A stretch of 64,000 nucleotides of DNA from NCBI GenBank assembly GCA_937927845.1, contig CALFXE010000242.1:1-64000 (forward strand), read 5' to 3'. The number at the start of each line of letters is the position of its first letter. Within the stretch, counting starts at the first letter, position 1. Under the pieces are notes generated by a model. The model searched no databases and was not told where the DNA came from. It saw nothing but the letters and a program-made list of their open reading frames with translations. Shown here piece by piece: positions 27,145-35,459 of the stretch. The position numbers were made by a program, and so were the translations under genes. Source of the DNA: an uncultured Paludibacter sp. Lineage in GTDB: Bacteria; Bacteroidota; Bacteroidia; Bacteroidales; Paludibacteraceae.

Positions 27145-28599
27145 ATGACACAAATTGAATTAATTGATTACCGGTTGATTTTTGATGACCCGCAGAATCC
27201 TCGGAAGAGTTTCAATAAAGAAGCTATTAGCGAACTTGCCGAAAACATCAAGCAACAGGGATTACTCCAACCTATAACTGTTCGTCCATATCCAACGATG
27301 AATGTTGAGTCGCCAAAGTATCTGTCGGGAAAACCATGCTATAAGATTGTGATGGGTGCTCGAAGATACAAGGCATGTGTTGAGGCTGATTTTGCAGAAA
27401 TACCGGTTATTGTCCGCAATATGACGGACGAACAGGCTTTCGATGCTATGATTACCGAGAACCTCCAACGAAAAGATGTTGAGCCACTGGAAGAAGCTCG
27501 GGCGTTTGCTGAACTAAATCATCGGGGTACAACGTTTGAAGAACTGGCTGCACGCTTTGGAAAATCACTTTCTTATATCCGGTTAAGAATTAAACTTAAT
27601 GATCTAATCCCTGAGTTTATTGAGTTACTCGATAAAAAAGAACTGCAACTCAGCCATGCTCAGGAACTTTGTAAATTAAGTCCGGACTATCAAAAAGAAA
27701 TCTTTAAAGAAAGATATTCACAAGATGCTGAAAGCTGGGCAAATTGGACTGATAAATCTTTAAAAGATATACGTGGGTACCTTCAGAGTGATTTTAAAAA
27801 TCTCGACAATGCCAAATTTGATAAAACAGAGTGTGAAACCTGTGAGTTTCGATGTGGGGTAAGCGCATTATTTCAGGAGTATGAATCTAACACATGTACC
27901 AAACCTGCATGTTTTAAAGATAAAACATTTCATGACCGACTTGAAACCGCCTTACAAAAAATAAATGAAGGTTATATCCTGGTTAAAAGAGAAGGACGAT
28001 ACACAAAAGACGAAGTTATTGATGAGCTTGAGAGATTAGGCCATGTGCTTATCGAAAACAACTACAAACACATTGACTGGGAAAGTCCTGCAGAATATCC
28101 TGAACGCGATGAAGATTATTCAGATGAAGACTGGGCAGAAGCACTGGCATATTATGAAAAGGATGCAGCTAAAGAGAGTGCACGTCTTGAAAGTGGTGAA
28201 TATAAAAAAGCATGGTTTGTTGGACACTGGAGTGATGATATGTATAAGTTGATTACATTCAAAAACAATAATATTTCATCACCGGAAGAGGCGATTCGTA
28301 ATCAGGATATTATTGCCATCAAAGAAAAAGCGAAACGTAACGAGGAACTCAAAAGTGAAAAAATCATTGAGGATCTCAGAAAACTAATGTCAGAAAGTCA
28401 ATATCAGGACATCGAAACGCCCATTACTGAGATTGAGAAAGTGGCAATCTTTGCTTTGATGCTCAAAAATTGTGATTACAGTTTTAAACGTAATACAGAA
28501 CAGGAATTCAAAGCAGAATTAACACCGTTTGAAAATATCAAAGCACTTGCAGGTACACCTGCTGAAACAAGAATCATCAGGGAGTTTATCAAACGTTAA
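27145..28599 (+). CDS. ParB/Srx-domain protein, probably truncated at the C-terminus
   Basis: A 484-residue ParB-like protein. The N-terminal ParB/sulfiredoxin domain (about 8-110) has 'DPQNPRKSFNKEAISELAEN', 'GARRYKACVEADF' and 'MITENLQRKDVEPLEEARAF'; an HTH follows (about 125-170, 'ARFGKSLSYIRLRIKLNDL'), then a Cys cluster (C-x2-C…C…C, about 232-260). In phages such proteins serve as partition-like or nuclease accessory factors. The stop falls exactly where an inverted-repeat cassette begins, and a startless 56-codon frame resumes at 29241, so the original gene was likely about 60 codons longer. Confidence 0.82.
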   Translation: MTQIELIDYRLIFDDPQNPRKSFNKEAISELAENIKQQGLLQPITVRPYPTMNVESPKYLSGKPCYKIVMGARRYKACVEADFAEIPVIVRNMTDEQAFDAMITENLQRKDVEPLEEARAFAELNHRGTTFEELAARFGKSLSYIRLRIKLNDLIPEFIELLDKKELQLSHAQELCKLSPDYQKEIFKERYSQDAESWANWTDKSLKDIRGYLQSDFKNLDNAKFDKTECETCEFRCGVSALFQEYESNTCTKPACFKDKTFHDRLETALQKINEGYILVKREGRYTKDEVIDELERLGHVLIENNYKHIDWESPAEYPERDEDYSDEDWAEALAYYEKDAAKESARLESGEYKKAWFVGHWSDDMYKLITFKNNNISSPEEAIRNQDIIAIKEKAKRNEELKSEKIIEDLRKLMSESQYQDIETPITEIEKVAIFALMLKNCDYSFKRNTEQEFKAELTPFENIKALAGTPAETRIIREFIKR

Positions 28600-28707
28600 A
28601 TGTATAGGCAGTGTGGGATTACGAAGCACTGCCCTATCGAACCAGTGCAAACTTTAATACGAGAACGAATGATGAATATACCACAAAGCCCCACATTGCC
28701 TATACAT
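28600..28707. repeat. 18-bp inverted repeat (17/18) enclosing a 108-base hairpin
   Basis: ATGTATAGGCAGTGTGGG (28600-28617) is matched by CCCACATTGCCTATACAT (28690-28707) with one mismatch. A competing inner pair GGCAGTG/CACTGCC joins 28607-28613 with 28627-28633. The stretch 28600-28752 has no convincing gene of its own (the frame starting at 28600 has an ill-fitting N-terminus) and looks like recombination or cassette-end DNA. Confidence 0.75.
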
Positions 28708-28708
28708 A

Positions 28709-28725
28709 GTGTTGTACGCAGTTTA
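28709..28725. repeat. Left terminal inverted repeat of NTase cassette
   Basis: GTGTTGTACGCAGTTTA; its inverted partner TAAATTGCGTACAACAC is at 29224-29240 (16 of 17 positions). Together they enclose just the nucleotidyltransferase-like gene and its leader. Confidence 0.75.
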
Positions 28726-28752
28726 TTTTTTAATCAATTAATAATCAAAATA

Positions 28753-29226
28753 ATGAACGATAAAATAGAATACAAATTAGAAGCAATTAGAAAGTTTCAA
28801 TCTGATTATCCAACTTCGCACGTTGGCGGTAGTATTGGGCTTATGATTAGAGGTGTTGACCTTAAACGAAGCCTTATAACCTCCGATTTAGATATTACAA
28901 TTGATGAGTATGACCACATTATTAAAGATAATGGGATGGAAGCTCGAAGTGATAATTGTGATTTTGATTTTGGGTATAGAATAAACCATACTGACAATTT
29001 TTACACCAAAATAGACATTCGTATTACACCCGAACCTTCATTCGATGTGATTGAATTTAATGGGTATAATTACAATGTTTCAAAACTTAGAGATATTTTG
29101 TTTTGGAAACAGAAATATGCCAATAAAGGTGTAGTAAAACATCAAAACGATTTAATCGCAATAAAAACAGGGGCACGACCTTTAGAACCAGTTGCCACTA
29201 TCGAAGATGACGGACTGCCGTTTTAA
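28753..29226 (+). CDS. Minimal nucleotidyltransferase-fold protein
   Basis: A 157-residue protein starting at the ATG at 28753 (preferred over 28600, whose extra 51 codons read through inverted-repeat DNA). The nucleotidyltransferase signature is present: 'VGGSIGLMIRG' (GGS at 25-27), 'TSDLDITID' with Asp45 and Asp47, and a third acidic residue Asp88 in 'YTKIDIRIT'. This suggests transfer of a nucleotide to a small molecule, RNA or protein; the target is unknown. The gene is more AT-rich than its neighbours, is bounded by inverted repeats, and its stop TAA is part of the right repeat. It could be a moron, defence or toxin-type gene. Confidence 0.72.
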   Translation: MNDKIEYKLEAIRKFQSDYPTSHVGGSIGLMIRGVDLKRSLITSDLDITIDEYDHIIKDNGMEARSDNCDFDFGYRINHTDNFYTKIDIRITPEPSFDVIEFNGYNYNVSKLRDILFWKQKYANKGVVKHQNDLIAIKTGARPLEPVATIEDDGLPF

Positions 29227-29240
29227 ATTGCGTACAACAC
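29224..29240. repeat. Right terminal inverted repeat of NTase cassette
   Basis: TAAATTGCGTACAACAC, the inverted partner of 28709-28725. Phage coding sequence resumes right after it, at 29241. Confidence 0.75.
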
Positions 29241-29411
29241 AATTCTACTGATGGTGTAACATATGAAAAGGGAACCCAATCGGTTTTGAAAAGTGTATGT
29301 AGAGAGGCTTTTGCTGGAGATGCAGCCCGCATCGAGGTAAAACATGAGGAAGCCTACCTCAAGAGAAAAGAATCCATTGAACAAAAAATCAAAGAACTCT
29401 CTGAAAGATGA
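29241..29411 (+). pseudogene. Detached C-terminal coding fragment, probably of the ParB-like gene
   Basis: Fifty-six sense codons with coding character ('KGTQSVLKSVCREAFAGDAA', 'KHEEAYLKRKESIEQKIKEL') but no plausible start at the left end; an internal TTG at 29287 is weak. The stop overlaps the helicase start by 3 bases (ATGA), the usual junction in this operon, so this end was once a proper gene end. Joining it to the ParB-like frame would give about 540 residues. That parentage is inference from position. Confidence 0.6.
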
Positions 29412-31066
29412 ATATTCAAAAATCAGATAAATATTTTGTGATATCATTCAGGTATCAGCCATACCTTGTTGATGCTGTAAAACAGTTACCCGCGAGGCGC
29501 TGGGATGGCGCAAATAAGGTTTGGTTGGTACCAACAATATACAAATCAGATATTGATGATTTTGCACGAAAATACAATTTCAACTTCAGCGACAAAACCA
29601 TAGACACGGATGTTGACAAAGTGTACGAAATTCCGCCACTACCGGATTTGGCTGTTGATTTAAAGCTTGCAACCGGTATTGTTCCTTATCATTATCAAAA
29701 ACAGGGCATCGCCAGGGGACTTGTGTTAAAGCGGTTTATAAACGGTGATAAGCCGGGGCTTGGAAAAACATTACAAGCCATTGCAACAGTTCACCAAGCA
29801 AATGCATACCCATGCCTTGTTATTTGTCCGAGTACCTTAAAAGAAAACTGGCGCCGGGAATTTAAAAAATTCATCGGTCGAGACCGGGCGTTGATACTCG
29901 ATGATTCCTGCAAGCGTACGTTTCCGCAATTTCATGCAGCTGGACTTGTAGATACTTTCATTACAAATTTCGAGAGCCTGAAAAAGTTCTTTGTGCTTAG
30001 GTTGACTAATACCCAGGGGCAAAAGCTGACCCTTAGACATATCGAATTCAAGCCTGAAATCCAAATTTTCAAATCCATCATCATAGACGAATCGCATCGA
30101 GTTAAAAACGGATCGGCGCAAAGTTCGAAATTTTGCATGGGTATAGCCAGGGATAAGGAGATGGTGATACTTCTTTCCGGTACCCCTGTAATAAACAAAC
30201 CAAAAGACCTGCTTTCCCAGCTACACATCATGGGGCGCCTTCCGGACTTTGGCGGGTACAAATCGTTTGTCGACCGGTATTGCGCAGGGGCGAACCAGGC
30301 CAGTAATCTGAGGGAGCTGAATTATAAACTTAACCTGACATGTTTTTTCCAGCGAGAAAAGCACGAGGTGTTGACCGAGCTTCCGGCAAAAGTTCGACAG
30401 ACGGTTGTTTGCCAGATAAGCAACCGGAAAGAGTACAGCGATGCCGAAGCTGACCTTATCAGGTATTTGAGGGAATACAAGCAGGCCAGTGATGAGAAGA
30501 TACAAAAGTCAATGCGTGGTGAGGTGATGGTACGTATAAATGTTTTACGGCAGATATCGGCGCGCGGAAAGGTGAACGAGGTAATTGAATTTGTAAATGA
30601 TATGCTCGAACAGGATGAAAAGGTAATCCTATTCGTGAACCTGCACGAGGTGGGCAACGAGCTTCGTAAATATTATCCTAAGGCGGTTGCCGTTACCGGG
30701 CTTGATTCACGTGAAGAAAGACAATCGGCAGTCGACAGGTTCCAGGCAGATGATGATGTAAAACTGATTATTTGCTCAATACGTGCCGCCGGTGTAGGAT
30801 TGACCCTTACGGCATCCAGCAATGTTGCGTTCGTTGAATTCCCTTGGACATACGCCGATTGCGAGCAGTGCGAGGACAGGGCGCACCGTATCGGTCAAAA
30901 GGACAGTGTGACGGCTTATTACTTTTTAGGCAGAAACACCATCGATGAGAAGATATATCAGATAATTCAAACCAAAAAGGATATGGCGGCTACCATCACC
31001 GGTAGCACGGAACAGGTACAGGAAGATATGGTCGAACTGGTTGCGGATTTATTCAATCAAAAATGA
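29408..31066 (+). CDS. SNF2-family DNA helicase/translocase
   Basis: A 552-residue superfamily 2 ATPase. Motifs in order: Walker A 'GDKPGLGKTLQAIA' (about 113-126), motif Ia 'PCLVICPSTLKENWRREF', DEAH-box variant 'IIIDESHRVKN' (about 225), 'ILLSGTPVINKP', and the C-terminal helicase half with 'VKLIICSIRAAGVGLTLTAS' and 'EDRAHRIGQKDSVTAYYFL'. An N-terminal HARP/HepA-like region may be present ('PARRWDGANKVWLVPT'), as in SMARCAL1-type annealing helicases. It likely remodels forks during phage recombination and replication. Confidence 0.93.
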   Translation: MNIQKSDKYFVISFRYQPYLVDAVKQLPARRWDGANKVWLVPTIYKSDIDDFARKYNFNFSDKTIDTDVDKVYEIPPLPDLAVDLKLATGIVPYHYQKQGIARGLVLKRFINGDKPGLGKTLQAIATVHQANAYPCLVICPSTLKENWRREFKKFIGRDRALILDDSCKRTFPQFHAAGLVDTFITNFESLKKFFVLRLTNTQGQKLTLRHIEFKPEIQIFKSIIIDESHRVKNGSAQSSKFCMGIARDKEMVILLSGTPVINKPKDLLSQLHIMGRLPDFGGYKSFVDRYCAGANQASNLRELNYKLNLTCFFQREKHEVLTELPAKVRQTVVCQISNRKEYSDAEADLIRYLREYKQASDEKIQKSMRGEVMVRINVLRQISARGKVNEVIEFVNDMLEQDEKVILFVNLHEVGNELRKYYPKAVAVTGLDSREERQSAVDRFQADDDVKLIICSIRAAGVGLTLTASSNVAFVEFPWTYADCEQCEDRAHRIGQKDSVTAYYFLGRNTIDEKIYQIIQTKKDMAATITGSTEQVQEDMVELVADLFNQK

Positions 31067-31221
31067 AACTGGAAACAGCAATATTGATTATTGAGATTGA
31101 TGCAAAAATCGAACTGTTGTATCAACTAAAGAAATTCAACGAAGTTGAGGTTTACAAAAGAATTAAATCAAAGATATACAATGAAAGCAAGCGAGTTCAA
31201 GCCAAAACAACAAGAGCATGA
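31063..31221 (+). CDS. Small phage protein, 52 aa
   Basis: ATG frame of 52 codons overlapping the helicase stop by 4 bases and running into the first codons of the VRR-NUC gene in another frame. Amphipathic helical product ('TAILIIEIDAKIELLYQLKK'). Overlaps on both sides are typical of this operon, which supports that it is translated; function unknown. Confidence 0.5.
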   Translation: MKLETAILIIEIDAKIELLYQLKKFNEVEVYKRIKSKIYNESKRVQAKTTRA

Positions 31222-31543
31222 TATCCAGGTAGCCTGTGTGAACTGGTTCCGTTACAGGTATCCTAAGTTCCTGATATGGGCTATCCCTAACGGGGGACAA
31301 AGAAACAAGATTGTAGCAAAGAAACTGAAAGACGAGGGTGTTCTCGCCGGTGTCCCTGATTTGCATATACCGGTTGCAATGAAAGGATATCACGGATTAT
31401 ATATCGAGATGAAAGCCGGTCGGAATAAGCCATCGGATGAACAATTGACCATCATGGGAAAACTTCAAAACGAAGGTTATAAATGTGTGGTATGCTGGTC
31501 GCTTGATGAGTTTATGAAAGTGGTAGAAGATTATATGAAGTAA
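31181..31543 (+). CDS. VRR-NUC domain nuclease
   Basis: A 120-residue stand-alone VRR-NUC protein: 'KQQEHDIQVACVNWFRYRYP', 'WAIPNGGQRN', 'GVLAGVPDLHIP' with the catalytic Asp, and 'GLYIEMKAGRNKPSDEQ' (E-x-K). The ATG at 31181 is used because the longer TTG start at 31145 lies within the preceding small gene. Such phage enzymes are structure-specific nucleases that act on Holliday-type or flap DNA, often paired with SNF2 helicases as here. Confidence 0.9.
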   Translation: MKASEFKPKQQEHDIQVACVNWFRYRYPKFLIWAIPNGGQRNKIVAKKLKDEGVLAGVPDLHIPVAMKGYHGLYIEMKAGRNKPSDEQLTIMGKLQNEGYKCVVCWSLDEFMKVVEDYMK

Positions 31544-31560
31544 TTTAAAATTAAAGAATA

Positions 31561-31782
31561 ATGAAAACAATTGAAATTATTAATCAAATTGAGGCAGATA
31601 AAAAGGAAAGGAAAATTGAACCTGCTCACGCTCTTGTGTGTGAGGTGATAATCAAGGCAAAAAAATATTATCAAATCTGCACTGACGAAATAGTCATGGC
31701 AGAGTTGGAAGAGTTGGTAAAACAGGGTGTCATCCTGATGGGTGATACAATAAATGACAAGTACATTAAGATTCTTATATGA
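31561..31782 (+). CDS. Phage protein, 73 aa, unknown
   Basis: Small helical protein ('EIINQIEADKKERKIEPAHA', 'IVMAELEELVKQGVILMGDT') with a winged-helix-like feel at its end. It overlaps the next gene's start by 4 bases. No family recognised. Confidence 0.65.
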   Translation: MKTIEIINQIEADKKERKIEPAHALVCEVIIKAKKYYQICTDEIVMAELEELVKQGVILMGDTINDKYIKILI

Positions 31783-32657
31783 AAAAAGAAGCATATTACT
31801 TCCCGCACGACTGCAACGCCCGTAATGATGAGAAGATTCTCGCCATACGGATGAGGTATGGTGCGGAGGGTTATGGGGTCTATTTTATGATTATAGAGCG
31901 ACTTCGTGAAAGTTCAAATTACATTCACGTCAAAGATTATAATACTATTGCCTTTGACCTGCGTGTAAGTAGCGGATTGATAAAATCCATAATAGAAGAT
32001 TTTGGGCTATTTGCCTTTACCGATGACGGTAAGTGCTTCTACTCCGAAAGTCTATTAGCAAGAATGAAGCCACTTGATAATCTTAGAACACAAAGACAGG
32101 AAGCAGGCAAAAAATCTGCTGAAAAAAGAGAAGAAATTAAAAAAAACAGCGACAATTTAACCGCAATTCAACGACCGTTGACCAAAAAACCAACGACCGT
32201 TGACAAAAAAACCAACAAAGAAGATAATATTAAAGTAAAGAAAAATAAAGAAGAAAATATTAAAGAAGAATTTGAACGTTTTAGAAAATTTTATCCTGGA
32301 ACAAAAGGAGGTTTAAATGTAGAATTTGAAAACTTCCGAAAAAAAAACAGAGATTACCAGGATGTCGTATTTCTTCTTTATCCCGCAATTGAAAAATTAC
32401 TTGAATGGCGAAAGCAAAAAAAGGGGTCCGGGAAATTTGTTCCGGAATTTGCGAATCTTCAAACATGGATAAACCAGCGACGCTGGGAGGTTGAGCTTGA
32501 AAGCATAGAAAAAAATGCGGATATAAAGCTCTACGCTTACAACGAGGTAGTTAGAATGATTGAAAAAAACGAAGTTTCAGGATTTGAAGAATTTGAAAAA
32601 AAAGAGATAGATGGGAAAATTTATAGAATTAAAAAATCAGATATTTTAAATTTTTAA
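31779..32657 (+). CDS. DUF4373/Lin1244-type phage replication protein
   Basis: A 292-residue protein whose N-terminal 100 residues match the Lin1244/Lin1753 (DUF4373) domain: 'YYFPHDCNARNDEKILAIRM', 'YGAEGYGVYFMIIERLRES' and 'LFAFTDDGKCFYSESLLARM'. A low-complexity Lys/Asn linker (about 115-165) leads to a helical C-terminal domain with 'FRKFYPGTKGGLNVEFENFR' and 'WINQRRWEVE', as in replisome organisers. Likely loads the replication machinery at the phage origin. The linker has many A-runs and could include iterons, but I could not define an origin. Confidence 0.82.
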   Translation: MKKEAYYFPHDCNARNDEKILAIRMRYGAEGYGVYFMIIERLRESSNYIHVKDYNTIAFDLRVSSGLIKSIIEDFGLFAFTDDGKCFYSESLLARMKPLDNLRTQRQEAGKKSAEKREEIKKNSDNLTAIQRPLTKKPTTVDKKTNKEDNIKVKKNKEENIKEEFERFRKFYPGTKGGLNVEFENFRKKNRDYQDVVFLLYPAIEKLLEWRKQKKGSGKFVPEFANLQTWINQRRWEVELESIEKNADIKLYAYNEVVRMIEKNEVSGFEEFEKKEIDGKIYRIKKSDILNF

Positions 32658-32757
32658 AACAATGAAAACAGAAGATTTTGAACCCGCAAGAGAAACAGGA
32701 TGTGTTCCTGCTACATTGAGATGTTAGTGATAGTATTAATAATTATAATGCTTTGAG

Positions 32758-32970
32758 ATGAAGACAAACATTTTATTAGACAATGAATATCGATGCAATA
32801 ATTTTAACTGCCTATTAAAGGGGTTTTGTGCAAGATTTCGTCAATATATGATTGATTATGATAAATATGGATTAGATCATTCACAATCTACTGTCAAGAA
32901 AATCCCTTATGATAATGGTGGAATGTGTCCGAAATTTCTCAACGTAGATGTACTAATTAAAGAAAAATAA
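32758..32970 (+). CDS. Small Cys-containing phage protein, 70 aa
   Basis: Product with four Cys residues ('EYRCNNFNCLLKGFCARFRQ' and 'GGMCPKF'), which may bind a metal. It comes after a 100-base gap behind the replication gene. No family recognised. It ends 4 bases before the next start. Confidence 0.6.
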   Translation: MKTNILLDNEYRCNNFNCLLKGFCARFRQYMIDYDKYGLDHSQSTVKKIPYDNGGMCPKFLNVDVLIKEK

Positions 32971-32974
32971 GAGT

Positions 32975-33403
32975 ATGAAGACAAACGAATTACAGCTTGT
33001 AAGTTTTGAACAAGCTCGAAAATTAAAACGTATGGGCTTTGATTGGGAGTGTGACCATCTCTATAATGGAGAGTTGTTAGTCCGAACAGACTGTTTCTTT
33101 GACCGCAAAGACTTAGACATAAAGCTTTATTCAAACTGGAACGATGCAGGGTATGATTGGAACGATGGAGTAGAGAAAGAATGGACTTCTGCTCCAACGG
33201 TTACACTTGCTTTGAAGTGGTTTAGAGATACGAAAAACTTAACATGCTGGATAGATAGAAATGCAACAGGTTATTACTTTGGAATTTCAAAAGTAGATAA
33301 CGGAACTACTATCTATTTATCATATGAAGAAAAAGAATTAGAATTTGAAACTTACGAACAAGCCGAAAGTGCCCTGTTAGATGAACTTTTAAAATTAAAG
33401 TAA
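32975..33403 (+). CDS. Conserved-type phage protein, 142 aa
   Basis: A 142-residue protein with 'FEQARKLKRMGFDWECDHLY' and 'SAPTVTLALKWFRDTKNLTC', a pattern I recognise from recurring, uncharacterised Bacteroidetes phage proteins. The mix of alpha and beta segments and acidic tail suggests a soluble protein. Function unknown. Confidence 0.75.
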   Translation: MKTNELQLVSFEQARKLKRMGFDWECDHLYNGELLVRTDCFFDRKDLDIKLYSNWNDAGYDWNDGVEKEWTSAPTVTLALKWFRDTKNLTCWIDRNATGYYFGISKVDNGTTIYLSYEEKELEFETYEQAESALLDELLKLK

Positions 33404-33404
33404 T

Positions 33405-33695
33405 ATGACAAACTTACAAACAAAATTTCAAGCAATCTGCGAATTATACGTAGAAGCATTTATGCGTAAACACGGTTTCTTTGATGAAAATACAGGACAA
33501 TACAGCTCTTATGATTGGGTTGGTGATGAGATAGGCGGTATATTAGAATTATCAGGTTATTACATCAACTTTGACGATATAAGACGTGATATTGATGAAA
33601 GCATATCTAAAGACGTGTATTTCGAGTATTACGATTATTGTGTCGAAAAAGAAAAGAAAATTAATTACAAATCTTATTTAATGGGTGCAAGATGA
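33405..33695 (+). CDS. Phage protein, 96 aa, unknown
   Basis: Acidic, aromatic-rich protein ('ENTGQYSSYDWVGDEIGGIL', 'DDIRRDIDESISKDVYFEYY'), 1 base after the preceding stop and overlapping the next small gene by 4 bases. Recurs in Bacteroidetes phages, function unknown. Confidence 0.7.
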   Translation: MTNLQTKFQAICELYVEAFMRKHGFFDENTGQYSSYDWVGDEIGGILELSGYYINFDDIRRDIDESISKDVYFEYYDYCVEKEKKINYKSYLMGAR

Positions 33696-33808
33696 AAGAA
33701 GAATTTGAACAAGAAACCAAAGATGACCGCAACGGTTGTTTTTATCTCGCAGTAATGGTAGTCGCATTTTGGGTGACGGTAATAACGTTAGCAGTAATAT
33801 TTTTATAA
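33692..33808 (+). CDS. Small single-TM protein, 38 aa
   Basis: ATG frame overlapping the previous stop. Acidic N-terminus, then one strong membrane segment (about 16-38, 'CFYLAVMVVAFWVTVITLAV'). Coding is inferred from the 4-base overlap and clear TM pattern. Confidence 0.55.
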   Translation: MKEEFEQETKDDRNGCFYLAVMVVAFWVTVITLAVIFL

Positions 33809-33828
33809 TCAATTAAAATTAAAACATC

Positions 33829-34437
33829 ATGGAAGAATTAGAAAAACTATTAGCAGAGTATAAAATTAGGTTCAGAGATACGGATAAGTTTATAGGAATG
33901 TCTCCTGATGAATATCCTTTTAATATTCAACTTGGGGAGCGTAATATCTGGAATAGACACGGACGAGTTTATAACATCGGCGTTTGGCAAATTGCTGATA
34001 TTAAAGAAGCTCCTGAAAAGTGGGTTGTTAAGAATGAAAAAGATAGCCCATTCTGGGAAACATTTAGATATTGGCTTGACAATAAAAATTATTCGGTCGC
34101 ACTTATTTCTTCAGGTACTTTTTACATTAGTCACGTCTTATTCACGAGCTTTACTTTATTAGATTTTTCTGACCACCAATTACTTACCCTCGAACAATGG
34201 CATAAGTTGATTTATCTACCAGAGAAAAACGAGCCAAAGGTTGGTGATTGGGGAATATTTTACAACAATAAAGAAGATATGGACGATATTGTTTCTCATT
34301 TGGGTGTTTTGCATAAAATTATTGATAACAACTATTGGAAAAAGCAAGGTGTAGTAAATTGGGAACATTTCTATAAAATCGACCCAAATATGAGTTTAAA
34401 TGAAATTATTGAAGACTTTAAAAAGAATGCGAAATGA
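33829..34437 (+). CDS. Phage protein, 202 aa, unknown
   Basis: Soluble, aromatic-rich 202-residue protein ('PFWETFRYWLDNKNYSVALI', 'GDWGIFYNNKEDMDDIVSHL'). Acidic overall. No domain recognised. Overlaps the next gene by 4 bases. Confidence 0.7.
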   Translation: MEELEKLLAEYKIRFRDTDKFIGMSPDEYPFNIQLGERNIWNRHGRVYNIGVWQIADIKEAPEKWVVKNEKDSPFWETFRYWLDNKNYSVALISSGTFYISHVLFTSFTLLDFSDHQLLTLEQWHKLIYLPEKNEPKVGDWGIFYNNKEDMDDIVSHLGVLHKIIDNNYWKKQGVVNWEHFYKIDPNMSLNEIIEDFKKNAK

Positions 34438-34649
34438 ATAAGGGAGACTTTTTATTAGCTCAAGCGATGATGGCGTTAGCGTTAAACAACTCTACAAATA
34501 TTGCAAATATGGAAGTTGTAAAACGACAAGATAAAACTCCAGTAATCCCAAAAGGATTAAAAGAGTTCAGATATGGTGATAATATAATCTATGCAATTAA
34601 TCAAAATAACGCAGACCGTAAGGCTCGGAAAGCAGGCTTTATAAAATAA
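34434..34649 (+). CDS. Phage protein, 71 aa, unknown
   Basis: Short protein with an Ala/Leu-rich helix at the N-terminus ('FLLAQAMMALALNN') and a basic C-terminus ('NADRKARKAGFIK'). Could be an envelope- or nucleoid-associated peptide; nothing firmer can be said. Ends 17 bases before the recombinase gene. Confidence 0.6.
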   Translation: MNKGDFLLAQAMMALALNNSTNIANMEVVKRQDKTPVIPKGLKEFRYGDNIIYAINQNNADRKARKAGFIK

Positions 34650-34666
34650 AATTAATTAAAACAATT

Positions 34667-35455
34667 ATGATTTACGGTTATATTCGCGTAAGCACCGACA
34701 AACAAACAGTAGAAAATCAACGTTTTGAAATCAATAATTTTTGCCAAAAGGAGCAAATTATCATTGATAGATGGATTGAAGAAACAATCAGTGGAACAAA
34801 AGAGGTTGATAAAAGACAGTTAGGTAAACTGATGAAGAAATTAAAAAAAGGCGACATTCTTATTTGTGCTGAACTTTCTCGTCTTGGTAGAAGCCTCCTG
34901 ATGATTATGTCCATACTCCATTATTGCATGAAGGAGGAAATACAGGTTTGGACTATTAAGGATAATTTTCGTTTAGGAAAGGATATTCAAAGTCAAGTAT
35001 TAGCCTTCGCTTTCGGACTATCAGCTCAAATAGAGAGGGACTTAATTTCCATGCGAACCAAAGAAGCATTAGCACGTAAAAAGATGGAAGGAGTTGTACT
35101 TGGTCGTCCAAAAGGCAAACGTAGCAGTAGAGTGAAATTAAGCGGCAATGAAGCACAAATAAAATCACTTTGCGATAAAGGTGTAAGCAAAGCCGCAATA
35201 GGCAGGATTTTAGGTGTTCATCGCTTAACCGTTGCTTCTTTTTTAGAGAGAGAATCCGAAGCATTGGCAGAAGCCGAAACCAATGTAGAGGCGTTTGACG
35301 ATAAAACGAAAAGGCAGTTACGAATACTGATGAAGCACGAAGATGAAGTTTTAAAATTATTAAAACGAAAAGGTTGTGTCGGCGCAATAACAAGTCTTTA
35401 CAACGTAAAACCTCATATTGTAACTATTTTCAAAAAACTTAAAGAAATGGAATAA
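34667..35455 (+). CDS. Serine recombinase, resolvase/invertase type
   Basis: A 262-residue small serine recombinase. Catalytic Ser9 in 'GYIRVSTDKQTVENQ', 'AELSRLGRSLLMIMS' and 'SAQIERDLISMRTKEALARK' mark the catalytic domain and E-helix; an HTH of the Hin type is at about 165-190 ('GVSKAAIGRILGVHRLTVAS'). A further 70-residue tail with a second HTH-like stretch is longer than in typical invertases. The prophage already has a tyrosine integrase, so this enzyme more likely inverts or resolves DNA, or regulates transcription. I found no obvious inverted-repeat pair for it to act on. Confidence 0.88.
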   Translation: MIYGYIRVSTDKQTVENQRFEINNFCQKEQIIIDRWIEETISGTKEVDKRQLGKLMKKLKKGDILICAELSRLGRSLLMIMSILHYCMKEEIQVWTIKDNFRLGKDIQSQVLAFAFGLSAQIERDLISMRTKEALARKKMEGVVLGRPKGKRSSRVKLSGNEAQIKSLCDKGVSKAAIGRILGVHRLTVASFLERESEALAEAETNVEAFDDKTKRQLRILMKHEDEVLKLLKRKGCVGAITSLYNVKPHIVTIFKKLKEME

Positions 35456-35459
35456 GCAA

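Noticed and set aside
28600..28752. N-terminal 51 codons of the longer nucleotidyltransferase frame
   Set aside because: They read through inverted-repeat DNA and add no family sequence; the ATG at 28753 gives the normal domain start.
28595..29240. Integron cassette with attC site
   Set aside because: GTTAAAT at 28595-28601 fits the GTTRRRY core and a hairpin follows, but the right edge lacks a matching core, the hairpin is on the wrong side of the gene and no integron integrase is present. A generic inverted-repeat cassette is the safer description.
32662..32727. Rightward 21-codon ATG frame after the replication gene, ending in TAG
   Set aside because: Too short, no overlap with neighbours and no domain; probably a gene remnant or chance. 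It would be the only other TAG-ended frame in the prophage.
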